64,000 nt of DNA from Arthrobacter sp. MSA 4-2 (lineage in GTDB: Bacteria > Actinomycetota > Actinomycetes > Actinomycetales > Micrococcaceae). The stretch is taken from assembly GCF_016405885.1 (NCBI RefSeq), contig NZ_JAEKGC010000016.1, forward strand, positions 1 through 64,000. Reading direction: 5' to 3'. Positions 35,638-44,422 of the stretch are shown in pieces. The notes under the pieces were generated by a model. That model did not search any database, was not told where the DNA came from, and was given only the letters and a program-made list of their open reading frames with translations. How positions within the stretch are numbered: the stretch's first letter is position 1; each line of letters starts with the position of its first letter. The translations under genes and the position numbers were made by a program.

Positions 35638-36192
35638 TTACCGCCTCACCTCGTAGATGAGCTGGGCAAATTGCCCCTGCTGGGTCGCTTCGCGCAGCAC
35701 CAGGGCGTCCGGATTGACCCGTCGGGGAAACAGTGGGGCGCCGCCGGTCAAAGCCGCCGGGGCCACCGAAATCTGGATCTCGTCGAGATGCCCGCTGTCG
35801 AGGAACTGCCCGGCGAGGTCGCCGCCGCCGACAATCCAGATGTCCCGGTCTCCGGCTGCCTCAGTCAGGCGCTCAAACACCGTGTCAACCGCCCCAGTGA
35901 CGAAGCGGACGTCCGCTCCCTCGGGAACGGGCAGGGCCCGGGAGGTGAAGACGAAGGTCGGTCGGGGTCCAAAATAGGTCGGCCACTTCTCGGGTGCCTC
36001 CAGCAGATTTTCCTCCCGGAGAACCCATTCGTAGGTTGTCGAGCCCTGGACCAGCACGCCGATGCCGGAGAGGAACCGTTCGTGGACGCCCGGCTCGGGG
36101 GCTTCGGCGGCGAAGAGCCAGTCAAGCGAATTGGACTCATCGGCGATGAACCCATTGAACGAAGTGGCGGTGTTGTAAATGACGCGCGGCAT
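35638..36192 (-). CDS. Dihydrofolate-reductase-like / RibD C-terminal-domain protein
   Basis: This 184-residue protein has the DHFR fold of the RibD-C family: an N-terminal TATSFNGFIADESNSLDWLF, the central VQGSTTYEWVL and the Gly-rich IWIVGGGDLAGQFLDSGHLDEIQISVAP. Stand-alone members are thought to be NAD(P)H-dependent reductases of unknown substrate. It is not expected to be the folate enzyme. It converges with MarR 2 and follows the NagB operon by 113 bp on the same strand, so it may be read through from there. Confidence 0.88.
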   Translation of the reverse strand: MPRVIYNTATSFNGFIADESNSLDWLFAAEAPEPGVHERFLSGIGVLVQGSTTYEWVLREENLLEAPEKWPTYFGPRPTFVFTSRALPVPEGADVRFVTGAVDTVFERLTEAAGDRDIWIVGGGDLAGQFLDSGHLDEIQISVAPAALTGGAPLFPRRVNPDALVLREATQQGQFAQLIYEVRR

Positions 36193-36305
36193 GACAGCAG
36201 GGTAGTTGTTTTGCTCAGCCGGGGCACCCTTCCCGGCACCCGGTCCCGGCGCTCCTGCCCGAGCGCCCGGACCTTCTCGTGGGGAGGCCCGGTGGATTTT
36301 GGGTT

Positions 36306-37085
36306 TCAGGGAGCCCCGGTGACGCCCTCGACCGGGTTTTCCTGCACATAGCGGTAGTACTCACGCAGCGTGAGCTGCTCGGCTGCTTCCTCGTCAATGA
36401 CCAGGGTGGCCCGCGGATGCAACTGCAGCACCGACGCCGGACACATGCTCGACACCGGTCCCTCGACCGCCCGGGCGATCGCCTCAGCCTTGGCCGTCCC
36501 TTGTGCCATGAGAAGCACCTCCCGTGCTTCGAGAATGGTTCCGAGCCCCTGCGTCACGCAGTGGCGCGGGACCTGGTGTTCGTCCGTGAAGAACCGCGAA
36601 TTGTCGACCCGGGTGGCTGACATCAGGGTCTTAACGCGGGTCCGGGAGGCAAGGGAGGAGGTCGGCTCGTTGAAGCCGATGTGCCCGTTGCGTCCAATCC
36701 CAAGGATCTGTAGGTCGATCCCGCCGGCGGCGGCGATGGCTGCCTCGAATTCGGCGCATGCCGCCGCCAGGTCCGGCGCGTTGCCCTGCGGCACGTGGAC
36801 CTTCGCCGGGTCGAGCTTGAGCCGGTCGGTGACCTCCCGCCGGATCACCGAGGCGTAGCTTTCGGGGTGGCCCGGAGGCAGCCCGACGTACTCATCGAGC
36901 GCGAACGCGTTCAGCGCACCCAGCGCCGGTGTCCACCTTCGCTCGAGTTCCTTGTAGATGGACAGCGGCGAGGATCCCGTCGCCACCCCGAGGGTGCGGA
37001 GCCTGCCGGCGGCTAACCGCTTGAGGATGCGGTCGCTGGCGTACCCGCCGATGTCGGCGGCATTTTCGAGGATGACGATACGCAT
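36306..37085 (-). CDS. nagB: Glucosamine-6-phosphate deaminase NagB
   Basis: This 259-residue enzyme converts glucosamine-6-phosphate to fructose-6-phosphate and ammonia. The family signatures are intact: VATGSSPLSIYKEL for phosphate binding, NAFALDEYVGLP with the catalytic Asp, and LGIGRNGHIGFNEP with the His and Glu of the ring-opening site. It is the last gene of a six-gene operon on -, 35 bp after the DeoR gene. No N-acetylglucosamine-6-phosphate deacetylase (NagA) is seen in the window. Confidence 0.95.
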   Translation of the reverse strand: MRIVILENAADIGGYASDRILKRLAAGRLRTLGVATGSSPLSIYKELERRWTPALGALNAFALDEYVGLPPGHPESYASVIRREVTDRLKLDPAKVHVPQGNAPDLAAACAEFEAAIAAAGGIDLQILGIGRNGHIGFNEPTSSLASRTRVKTLMSATRVDNSRFFTDEHQVPRHCVTQGLGTILEAREVLLMAQGTAKAEAIARAVEGPVSSMCPASVLQLHPRATLVIDEEAAEQLTLREYYRYVQENPVEGVTGAP

Positions 37086-37120
37086 GGTGGGCCAATCGTT
37101 ACGGCGGATTCGGGTGTCGG

Positions 37121-37918
37121 TCAGAGCGGGGCGGGCGGGGCGACGAGCACCTTCGTGCCGCCGGCTTCAAACGCTTTCTTTTGGGAGGCGGTGATGCCGC
37201 TGTCGGTGATGAGGTTGTTGAAGACGTAACCGGTCATTGTCGCGAAGCTCCGCATCCCGATCTTCGACGAGTCGGCGACGATGTAGGTGTCGGAGGCGCG
37301 GTGGGCCATCAGGGCGTTGACCGCCGCTTCGCCCTCGTCGCTGACGGTGGGGCCGATTTCCGGATCGAGGCCGTTCACTCCGACGAAGGCAAGGTCGAGC
37401 GCGACCCGCTGCAGGATCACGTCGGTGTACGGGCCCACCAGCTCGTAGGAGCGCGGGTTCACCACTCCACCGGTGACCATGATGCGGATGTTCGGCCGCA
37501 CCACGAGCTGCACGGCGATGTTGATGGCGTTCGTGACGACGGTGAGGGTCGGCTTGTTCGAGGGCTCGAGCAGGTCGGGCCGCATGCCGAGGGCCTGGGC
37601 GATGGCAGTGCTTGTGGTGCCACCGCAAAGCCCGATCACCGCGCCCTTGGGAACCAAGGCACTGGCGGCCTGGGCGATGGCCTGCTTCTGCGCTGTGTGG
37701 TCGTCGCGGTTGTAACGGGTGGGAAGGTCGTAGGCGACCGACTCCATAGTGGCCCCACCGCGGGTCCGGGTAAGCAGGCGCTGGGCGGCCAGGCTGTCCA
37801 GGTCCCTGCGGGCCGTAGCGGGGGATACCTTCAGCTCCCGGACGATATCCTCGACCTGCACGTGGCCGTCAGCGGCGAGCAGGTCGAGGATGGCGTTGAG
37901 CCGCTCGGTCTTTTCCAT
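37121..37918 (-). CDS. DeoR-family sugar operon regulator
   Basis: This 265-residue regulator has the N-terminal DeoR helix-turn-helix (VQVEDIVRELKVSPATARRDLDSL) and the following RTRGGA wing. The C-terminal sugar-phosphate sensor is recognisable by IGLCGGTTSTAIA, RIMVTGGVVNPRSYELVG and VADSSKIGMRSFA, in which Lys and Gly residues hold the phosphate. Regulators of this group respond to a phosphorylated pathway intermediate. It lies inside the operon it presumably controls, between the aldolase (3-bp gap) and nagB, and likely acts at the divergent promoter region at 41742-42139. Confidence 0.93.
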   Translation of the reverse strand: MEKTERLNAILDLLAADGHVQVEDIVRELKVSPATARRDLDSLAAQRLLTRTRGGATMESVAYDLPTRYNRDDHTAQKQAIAQAASALVPKGAVIGLCGGTTSTAIAQALGMRPDLLEPSNKPTLTVVTNAINIAVQLVVRPNIRIMVTGGVVNPRSYELVGPYTDVILQRVALDLAFVGVNGLDPEIGPTVSDEGEAAVNALMAHRASDTYIVADSSKIGMRSFATMTGYVFNNLITDSGITASQKKAFEAGGTKVLVAPPAPL

Positions 37919-37921
37919 CGC

Positions 37922-38770
37922 TCAGCTCCCGCCCTCTGAAAGGGCAAGCAGCCGCAGGAGCCGCGCCGCCTCGGGCGCCAGGGCCCGCCGTCCGGCACCG
38001 AGGTAGCGCCGAGAGTCAACAAGGTTCGGCTGCTCCTCGAGCACCCCGCGCACCGCGCGGGTGAAGAAGCCGTTGAGGTGGGTCGAGACGTTGATCTTCG
38101 TCATCCCGGCCCGGACCGCCGCGACGAGCGTATCGTCGGGAACTCCCGAGGAGCCGTGAAGCACGAGCGGCACCTCAAGCATCGCGCGCAGTTCCCGCAC
38201 GAGGTCGACATCGAGGGACGCGGTCCGCTCGGTCATGGCGTGGGAGGATCCGACGGCGACCGCGAGGGCATCGACCCCTGTCGACTCGACGAAGCTGCGC
38301 GCCTCACCCGGATCGGTGCGGACCCCGGGGGCGTGGGCACCGTCCTTGCCTCCGATCCGTCCCAGCTCCGCCTCCACCAGCACGCCGGCGTCACGGGCCC
38401 GCCGTGCCACCCGGGCCGTGGATCGAACGTTCTCGGCGTAGGGGAGGGTTGACCCGTCGTACATCACCGACCCGAAGCCCAGCTCGATGGCCTCGTCGAC
38501 GAGCCGTTCGTCCTCGGCATGATCGAGGTGGAGTGCCACCGGCACCCGGGCGCCCGCCGCGACGGCCCGGCAGGCGAGGGCAAGGGGTGCGAGCGCGCCG
38601 TGGTAGTCCGCACAGTTTTGGGAGATCTGGAGGATCACCGGGAGCCCCGCTGCCTCGGCACCTTCGACAATCGCCTCGGCGGTCTCGAGGTGCAGCACGT
38701 TGAACCCCCCGATTCCGGTGCGCGCGGCGAAGGCGGCATCGAGGATCTCGCGGGTGGGGGTCAGGCCCAT
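37922..38770 (-). CDS. Class II ketose-bisphosphate aldolase (GatY/KbaY/FbaA-like)
   Basis: This 282-residue zinc aldolase should cleave tagatose- or fructose-1,6-bisphosphate to dihydroxyacetone phosphate and glyceraldehyde-3-phosphate. Zinc ligands show in VALHLDHAED (HxDH) and in LVLHGSSGVPDD, and the GGFNVLHLETAEAI and GSVMYDGSTLP blocks are typical. The later phosphate-binding segment KINVSTHLNGFF is also present. Its ATG overlaps the stop of the PfkB kinase (ATGA), which would supply the bisphosphate, so kinase and aldolase act in sequence. Confidence 0.92.
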   Translation of the reverse strand: MGLTPTREILDAAFAARTGIGGFNVLHLETAEAIVEGAEAAGLPVILQISQNCADYHGALAPLALACRAVAAGARVPVALHLDHAEDERLVDEAIELGFGSVMYDGSTLPYAENVRSTARVARRARDAGVLVEAELGRIGGKDGAHAPGVRTDPGEARSFVESTGVDALAVAVGSSHAMTERTASLDVDLVRELRAMLEVPLVLHGSSGVPDDTLVAAVRAGMTKINVSTHLNGFFTRAVRGVLEEQPNLVDSRRYLGAGRRALAPEAARLLRLLALSEGGS

Positions 38771-39786
38771 CAGGATTCCTTTCCAACCGGTTCAGTGCCC
38801 GGGGTGCTCTGCCTGGTCGGCGCGCCGTCGTCGTGCCGGGTCACGGAGACCTCGGCGGCCAGACGGACGTGGTCGGGGTGGATCTCACCGGCCGTCGGCA
38901 TGAGCACGGCTGCCGCCGACCAGGCAGTGGCCCGGCGGAGCATTTCCGAAACATCACCGGATCCAACTGCGAGCAGTGTGGCCAGGGCCGCAACGGCCGC
39001 ATCGCCGGCGCCGGTGGCGTTCCCGTGCAGCGGCTCCGGGAGGGCGGCGCGGAGGTGGCCGTCGGGCGCGTCGGCCGTGAAGGCGAGCATTCCGTCCTCA
39101 CCACAGCTGACGAAGACACGGCGGGCTCCGAGGCCGAGCAGGAGCCGGGCGCCGCGAACCGGATCAGCTTCCCCCGTCGCCTCGCGGAGTTCACCGGCAT
39201 TGGGCTTGAGCAGGTCCGCGCCGGCTGCGGCGGCCCGGAGCAGCCCCGGGCCGGAGGTGTCGATGATGCAGGGAACTCCGGCCTCCGCACACCGGCGCAC
39301 CAATGCCGCGTAGAAGTCGGTCGGCGCCCCTGGAGGGAGGCTTCCCGAGCCGACGACGCAGCCCGCACCGCGGAGGGCATCGTCAATCCGGGCCCGGAGC
39401 CGGGCCCACTCCGCCGCTTCCAGCGCGCTGCCGGTCTCATTGAACAGACTTGTGCTGCCGGCCGTCGAATCGTGGAAGGCAAGGCTGCGGCGGGTGGGTG
39501 CGGTGGCCGGCTCGAGGACCGAGGGGATGCCGCTTGAGGCGAGCTCGGTGGTGTACTGCTCACCTGTTGGTCCGCCGACAACCGCCAGGGCGAGCGTCGG
39601 ATAGCCCTGCTGGTGCAGGACCCGGGAGACATTGACGCCCTTCCCGCCGGCCCTCACAGCCGGTGCCGCAACGCGGTGGGTGGTCCCCAGGACGATGGCC
39701 GGCAAGGAATAGGTCTCATCGAGGGCTGGGTTGGGGGTCACCGTGACGACGGTTCCCACCGTGCCCAGGGGAGGCGGCCCCGTCAT
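38770..39786 (-). CDS. PfkB-family hexose-phosphate kinase (1-phosphofructokinase/tagatose-6-phosphate kinase type)
   Basis: This 338-residue ribokinase-fold enzyme has the N-terminal VVTVTPNPALDETYSL, GGKGVNVSRVL and the C-terminal PfkB signature GNATGAGDAAVAALAT carrying the catalytic Asp. These fit the FruK/LacC subgroup, which phosphorylates fructose-1-phosphate or tagatose-6-phosphate. Context with a class II aldolase and a SIS deaminase favours tagatose-6-phosphate or fructose-6-phosphate. ATG 39786 overlaps the ROK kinase stop. The open frame extends far upstream but overlaps the ROK gene and has no family match there. Confidence 0.92.
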   Translation of the reverse strand: MTGPPPLGTVGTVVTVTPNPALDETYSLPAIVLGTTHRVAAPAVRAGGKGVNVSRVLHQQGYPTLALAVVGGPTGEQYTTELASSGIPSVLEPATAPTRRSLAFHDSTAGSTSLFNETGSALEAAEWARLRARIDDALRGAGCVVGSGSLPPGAPTDFYAALVRRCAEAGVPCIIDTSGPGLLRAAAAGADLLKPNAGELREATGEADPVRGARLLLGLGARRVFVSCGEDGMLAFTADAPDGHLRAALPEPLHGNATGAGDAAVAALATLLAVGSGDVSEMLRRATAWSAAAVLMPTAGEIHPDHVRLAAEVSVTRHDDGAPTRQSTPGTEPVGKES

Positions 39787-40805
39787 GGCCGGGCCACCAA
39801 ATCCCGGGCCCGCAGTCCGGCGCCGATGAGGCCTGCGTCCTGGCCAAGGACCGTGGTGAGAATCCGGGGTGTCCGTAGGAAAGACAGCCTCGATTCGACC
39901 CGGGACTGGAGGGGCTCGACCAGTGCCGGGCCGGCCTGCGCGAGCCCCCCGCCGAGGATGACGGCTTCGGTGCCGAGGATGGCCGTGAGCTGGCAGATGC
40001 TGAAGGCAAGCGCATTCACCGCGTCGTCCCAGACCTGCGCCGCGTGCCGATCTCCGTTCCGCGCCGCCGTCAGGACGGTCTCCGCTCCTGCCGCGGCGTT
40101 CCCTGAGAGGGCGTTGTAACGCCTCGTGATGGCACCTGCGGAGCCGATAGTTTCGAGGCATCCGAACGCCCCGCAGGGGCACTCGGTGCCTCCGGGGACC
40201 TCTGCATGACCGATCTCCCCGGCATATCCTCCGGCGCGCACCCGCTGACCTTCGCAGAACACCGCACCGGCGATCCCGGTGCCGATGACCATCACGACGA
40301 CGTCGCGCAGGCCCCGCCCGGCGCCGGCGCGCATCTCGGCCTCCCCGGCGATGCTCACGTCGTGTCCGAACGCCACAGGAAGGCCTGTGGCGCGGGTGAG
40401 GTGTTCCCCAAAGCGGTAGTCCCGCCAGCCAAGGTTGGCTGACATGAGGCCGATGCCTGCCTCTTCATCGACGAGGCCGGGCACAACGAGACCGATTGAC
40501 TCGATGGCACACCCGGGATATTCGGCGCGGTAGCTCTCGGTCAGTGCGGCGACCTTGGCGACGACGACATCACCGGGGAACTGCCGGTCCCGGGGCGTGG
40601 GGATGCGCAGGAGGGAGTGGAGCTGGCCTGCATCGTCAACGAGGGCCGCCTTCATGTCGGTCCCGCCGACGTCGAAGGCTAGGACCGCGCGGGCGGGAGG
40701 CTCCCCGCTCCCTGCACCGGGCCCGGTCACCGGATCGGCCGGCAGTCCCACCTGCGGGCCGGCCCAGGTGCCAGGACCGGTGCCGGCGCTTCCCCCACCT
40801 CTCAC
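39783..40805 (-). CDS. ROK-family sugar kinase
   Basis: This 340-residue kinase has the ATP-binding LAFDVGGTDMKAAL, the catalytic region AFGHDVSIAGEAEM and the ROK zinc cluster motif GHAEVPGGTECPCGAFGCLETIGS. A Gly/Pro-rich N-terminal tail of about 38 residues follows the GTG at 40805; a later start is possible. ROK kinases phosphorylate glucose, N-acetylglucosamine, fructose or allose. Here it probably makes the 6-phosphate of the sugar imported by the divergent ABC system. It lies 6 bp after the SIS gene. Confidence 0.92.
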   Translation of the reverse strand: MRGGGSAGTGPGTWAGPQVGLPADPVTGPGAGSGEPPARAVLAFDVGGTDMKAALVDDAGQLHSLLRIPTPRDRQFPGDVVVAKVAALTESYRAEYPGCAIESIGLVVPGLVDEEAGIGLMSANLGWRDYRFGEHLTRATGLPVAFGHDVSIAGEAEMRAGAGRGLRDVVVMVIGTGIAGAVFCEGQRVRAGGYAGEIGHAEVPGGTECPCGAFGCLETIGSAGAITRRYNALSGNAAAGAETVLTAARNGDRHAAQVWDDAVNALAFSICQLTAILGTEAVILGGGLAQAGPALVEPLQSRVESRLSFLRTPRILTTVLGQDAGLIGAGLRARDLVARP

Positions 40806-40811
40806 CGAAAC

Positions 40812-41741
40812 TCAGCCTTCGAGGATGACGGAGCGGGAGAGGTTGCGCGGCACGTCGGGGTTCAGGCCGCGGGCCAGGGCGCGTTCAAGCGTCACCTTGT
40901 GCACCCGCACCAGGTCAGCGAGCGGGTGGAGCCCCGAGTCGATGAACAACGCCCCGGTGGCGGCGACCTCGGCGTCCAACCCAGCGGGCGCGTCGCCGAA
41001 TGACCAGGTGACCCGTCCGGGCGCGGCGATGGAGATGGGGCCGTGGCGGTATTCCATGGCGGGGTAGGACTCGGTCCAGCCCTGGACGCCCTCCCGCATC
41101 TTGAGCGCGGCTTCGTGGGCGAGCCCCACCGTCCAACCTGTGCCGAGGAAGCTGAACTGCTCCGCGTCGAGCAGTTCCTGGTCCGTTGCGCCCTGCAGCA
41201 CGCTCCGGGCATCCGCAACGGCGCCGGTGAGGTCCTCGCCCAGCGTCGTCAGGAGGTAGACCAGGGCGGTCGTCGCAAAGCGGGTCTGGACGACCGACGA
41301 CTCGTCGGCGTAGGGCAGGCCGACGACGGCGTCCGCCAGTCCGGTTGCCGGCGAGCCGGTATCGCCGAGGAGGACAACCGTAGGGGTACGTCCCTTGACC
41401 TGGCTGAGCACGGAAAGAATTTCACTCGTCGTGCCCGAGCGCGTGATGGCGACGATCGAGTCATAGGAGCGGGTGGCCAGCACCGAGGCCTCCGAGGCGG
41501 CGAAGGCGTCGGTCTCCCCCCTGCCGGCAGCTTCGCGGGCTGCGGCGTAGGCCTGGGCCATGAACCATGAAGTTCCGCATCCGATTACTGCGACCCTGCG
41601 GCCGTCGGCCGGCAGCAGCCGCTCGGACCCGGCCTGGGCTATTGCCTGCTCCCAGAGATCGGGCTGGGAAGCCAATTCCGCAGCCATGTGCTGGCCGGGG
41701 GCAGCCCCGACTGGCGCTGACGGTTCGGTGGACTGTGACAT
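40812..41741 (-). CDS. SIS-domain sugar isomerase/deaminase (GlmS isomerase-domain-like)
   Basis: This 309-residue protein consists of two SIS domains. VIGCGTSWFMAQAY and AITRSGTTSEIL are the phosphate-binding signatures, and the C-terminal GLNPDVPRNLSRSV resembles the tail of the GlmS isomerase domain. No glutaminase domain is present. Stand-alone relatives act as aldose-ketose isomerases, amino-sugar-6-phosphate deaminases (AgaS) or fructosamine deglycases (FrlB). As the first gene of the operon it would open the pathway after phosphorylation. The ATG has GGAGA upstream. Confidence 0.88.
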   Translation of the reverse strand: MSQSTEPSAPVGAAPGQHMAAELASQPDLWEQAIAQAGSERLLPADGRRVAVIGCGTSWFMAQAYAAAREAAGRGETDAFAASEASVLATRSYDSIVAITRSGTTSEILSVLSQVKGRTPTVVLLGDTGSPATGLADAVVGLPYADESSVVQTRFATTALVYLLTTLGEDLTGAVADARSVLQGATDQELLDAEQFSFLGTGWTVGLAHEAALKMREGVQGWTESYPAMEYRHGPISIAAPGRVTWSFGDAPAGLDAEVAATGALFIDSGLHPLADLVRVHKVTLERALARGLNPDVPRNLSRSVILEG

Positions 41742-42139
41742 GGGGTCTCCTTCGGGCGGAGGTGCCCGGTGCTGGAAGAATGGGGAATGCTGCTCCCATG
41801 ATGAACGGTGATCGAACCAGATGTCCAGTGCTCAACTGCGATCATGACCGGAAACGCTCCCGTCCCCCGCGGCCCGCTCCCTTCCTTTGCCGTGGGTGAC
41901 CGCAGGGATTAGGGAAAACGCCAGCGCCAACCTGCGGCGCGTTTCTCTTGACGTGAGACCCACATCACGTCATTATTTCTGCATTAGGTGATTCCTTGTG
42001 ATTGGGGGACGCCTTCACGTATCACAAAAAACCATCGTGTTGCCGACTCCCGGGTCCCGCCCGCGGCCGTCCTGCCCGTCCGGACCAGAACTTCCCGCGT
42101 CGGTGCCATCACTCGAAATATCACCTGAAAGAGGAATTC
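41742..42139. promoter_or_regulatory. Divergent control region between the SIS operon and the sugar ABC importer
   Basis: This 398-bp non-coding region lies between divergent starts. The left half holds repeated GATC-containing half-sites (GGTGATCGAACC near 41807, TGCGATCATGACC near 41838) of the kind DeoR proteins bind. The right half holds a good promoter facing + at 41948-41976 and further TGATT/ATCAC elements (41989-42027). The embedded DeoR regulator is the likely controller of both directions. Confidence 0.6.
41948..41976 (+). promoter_or_regulatory. Predicted sigma-70-type promoter with inverted repeat in the spacer
   Basis: TTGACG (41948-41953) and CATTAT (41971-41976) are separated by exactly 17 bp. 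The inverted repeat GACGTGA-N8-TCACGTC (41950-41971) covers the spacer, an arrangement suited to repression. It points to the solute-binding-protein gene 164 bp downstream. Confidence 0.6.
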
Positions 42140-43384
42140 ATGAAGAGCAGACTGCGCAAAGGTCTCGTGGCTGCCGTCGCCGCCGGGACCCTGATGGTCA
42201 CCTCCTGCGGCTTTGGCGGGGGTGGCTCCGAAGCGGAAGGCGAAGGCGGAGACACCACGATCGACATGCTCGTGCCGAGCTACTCCGATAACACCAAGGC
42301 GCTGTGGGAAGGGGTCGTCGAGGAGTTCGAAGCCGCCAACGACGGCGTCACCGTGAACCTGCAGATTGAATCCTGGGAGAACCTCGAGTCTGTGCTGCAG
42401 ACCAAGATCCAGTCAGGTGAAGCCCCCGACATCTATAACGGCGGTGCCTTCTCGGCCTTTGCGGCCGAGGGACTGCTGTACCCGGCCGAGGACATCGCCT
42501 CCGAAGAGATCATCGGCGACTTCCAGGAATCCTTCGTCGAGAACGAATCCTTTGAGGGAACCCAGTATGGCCTTCCGCTGCTCGCCTCCGCCCGCGCCCT
42601 GTTCTACAACAAGGACCTGATGGAGGAGGCCGGCGTTGCCGAGCCACCGAAGACCTGGGATGAGCTCTACGACGCGGCCAAGAAGATCACCGACACCGGG
42701 ACACCCGGCTACGGCATGCCGCTGGGCTCCGAGGAAGCCCAGGGTGAAAGCCTCATCTGGTTCGCGGGCAACGGCGGCGGTTTCGGAGACGAATCCGAAA
42801 TCACCGTCAACACCCCCGAGAACGTCGAAGCTGCCGAGTTCATGAAGAAAATGATCACCGACGGCGTCACCCAGCCCGACCCCGGCGCCACCCAGCGCAC
42901 TCCGATGATCAACGTCTTCGCCCAGGGCAAGATCGGAATGGTTTACGCCCTGCCGCAGACCGTGGGCCAGATCGATAAGGAAAACCCCGACCTCAACTAC
43001 GGTGTTGCAAACGTTCCTACGAACACCGGGGAGCCTGCAACTCTCGGCGTCGCAGACCGCCTGATGGCCTTCAAGAACGATGAGAACAAGCAGGAAGCCA
43101 TCACGCAGTTCATGGACTTCTTCTTCGAAACCGGCACCTACGTGCCGTGGGTCGAGGCCGAGGGATTCCTGCCCACCACCAAGAGCGGTGCCGAGGAGAT
43201 GGCATCCAACGAGGTCCTGAAGCCGTTCCTCGAGATGCTTCCCGACGCACAGTTCTACCCCACGTCCAACCCGGCGTGGAACGCAACGGATGGCGCCTTC
43301 AAGTCGCTCATGGGCCAGCTTGAGGACCAGGAGGCCAAGACGGTACTGGACCAGATCCAGGCCAAGGCCGACGCCGCCGGCTGA
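42140..43384 (+). CDS. Sugar ABC transporter solute-binding lipoprotein
   Basis: This 414-residue family-1 extracellular binding protein begins with a basic n-region, a hydrophobic segment and a lipobox ending in Cys23 (LMVTSC), so it is a lipoprotein anchored on the outer face of the membrane. The mature part shows MsmE/UgpB-type features (IDMLVPSYSDNTKALWEGVVEEFE, LPLLASARALFYNKDLMEEAG). I chose ATG 42140, preceded by AAAGAGG. It delivers a sugar or oligosaccharide to the two permeases encoded downstream. Its mature domain is acidic, as usual for the class. Substrate is probably an amino sugar, by context. Confidence 0.93.
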   Translation: MKSRLRKGLVAAVAAGTLMVTSCGFGGGGSEAEGEGGDTTIDMLVPSYSDNTKALWEGVVEEFEAANDGVTVNLQIESWENLESVLQTKIQSGEAPDIYNGGAFSAFAAEGLLYPAEDIASEEIIGDFQESFVENESFEGTQYGLPLLASARALFYNKDLMEEAGVAEPPKTWDELYDAAKKITDTGTPGYGMPLGSEEAQGESLIWFAGNGGGFGDESEITVNTPENVEAAEFMKKMITDGVTQPDPGATQRTPMINVFAQGKIGMVYALPQTVGQIDKENPDLNYGVANVPTNTGEPATLGVADRLMAFKNDENKQEAITQFMDFFFETGTYVPWVEAEGFLPTTKSGAEEMASNEVLKPFLEMLPDAQFYPTSNPAWNATDGAFKSLMGQLEDQEAKTVLDQIQAKADAAG

Positions 43385-43491
43385 CCCGCGGGCTACCAGC
43401 AGCACCTTTTCGGCATAGGTATCTACCCAGCAGGGGAGCCGGCCCGGTCCGGGCGGCTCCCCTGCGTTCCCTAAGGAACGGTCCGCACTCC

Positions 43492-44421
43492 ATGAGCACT
43501 TTGACACCCCCGGTCATCCGGGAACGGAAACGCGGCGGCGGTCCCCAGAACCGGGACAGCCTGTGGGCGGCCCTTCCCTGGGTCGGCCCGGTCCTGCTCC
43601 TGATCTTCGGAGTAGTCCTCTTCCCCGCCGCATACATGATCTACTCCTCGACACGGCGGATCAGCCAGGCCGGAACGAACGTCGAAGGCGTCGGCTTTGA
43701 AAACTTCGCCACAGTCTTCGCCGACCCGAACCTGCCCCGGGTCCTGCTCAACACCTTCGTCTGGGTGATCGTCGTCGTTTCGGTGACGGTCGTCCTCTCC
43801 CTGCTGCTCGCCAACTTCCTCAACAAGCCCTTTCCCGGCCGAACCCTGGTGAGGATGGCTGTCATCGTCCCCTGGGCGGCAAGCGTCGTCATGACGACAA
43901 CGGTCTTCTACTACGGCCTTGACCGCGACTACGGCATCATGAATTCCTTCCTCGTTGACATCGGACTCCTCGATTCGACCTATGGGTTCACGAAGAACGT
44001 CGCGACGGCCCTGGGGGCCGCGATCGTCGTTGGGATCTTCGTCTCGATCCCCTTTACCACCTATACGCTGCTCGCCGGGCTGCAGGCCGTTCCGTCCGAC
44101 GCTCTCGAGGCCGCGAAGATGGACGGTGCGGGCCCAGTCCGCACCTACTTCAGCGTCGTGCTGCCGCAGCTGCGCGGCGCGCTCGCCGTCGCCGTGCTGA
44201 TCAATGTGATCAACGTGTTCAACAACCTGCCGATCCTGCGCATCATGACCGGCTCAATCCCCGGCTACAGCGCGGACACCCTCATGACCTACATCTTCAA
44301 GGTGCTTCAGTTCGATCGGCGGCTCGACATCGCCAGCGCCCTCAGCGTCGTGAATTTCGCCGTCGTCATTCTGATCGTTGCGGTGTACGTGAAGGTCGTT
44401 CGACCCATGAAGGAGACCTGA
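43492..44421 (+). CDS. Sugar ABC transporter permease (MalF/MsmF type)
   Basis: This 309-residue permease has six helices. The cytoplasmic EAA loop reads DALEAAKMDGAGPVRTYFSV, which docks the ATPase subunit. An N-terminal basic stretch (REKRKR-like) precedes helix 1. It lies 107 bp after the binding-protein stop and 1 bp before the second permease gene. No ATPase gene is in the cluster, so a shared MsmK/UgpC-type ATPase elsewhere is expected, as is common in actinobacteria. Confidence 0.94.
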   Translation: MSTLTPPVIRERKRGGGPQNRDSLWAALPWVGPVLLLIFGVVLFPAAYMIYSSTRRISQAGTNVEGVGFENFATVFADPNLPRVLLNTFVWVIVVVSVTVVLSLLLANFLNKPFPGRTLVRMAVIVPWAASVVMTTTVFYYGLDRDYGIMNSFLVDIGLLDSTYGFTKNVATALGAAIVVGIFVSIPFTTYTLLAGLQAVPSDALEAAKMDGAGPVRTYFSVVLPQLRGALAVAVLINVINVFNNLPILRIMTGSIPGYSADTLMTYIFKVLQFDRRLDIASALSVVNFAVVILIVAVYVKVVRPMKET

Positions 44422-44422
44422 G

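Noticed and set aside
39784-40182. A longer N-terminus for the PfkB kinase
   Set aside because: The frame stays open for about 130 codons upstream, but that text overlaps the ROK kinase gene and has no kinase motif. The PfkB fold starts right after ATG 39786.
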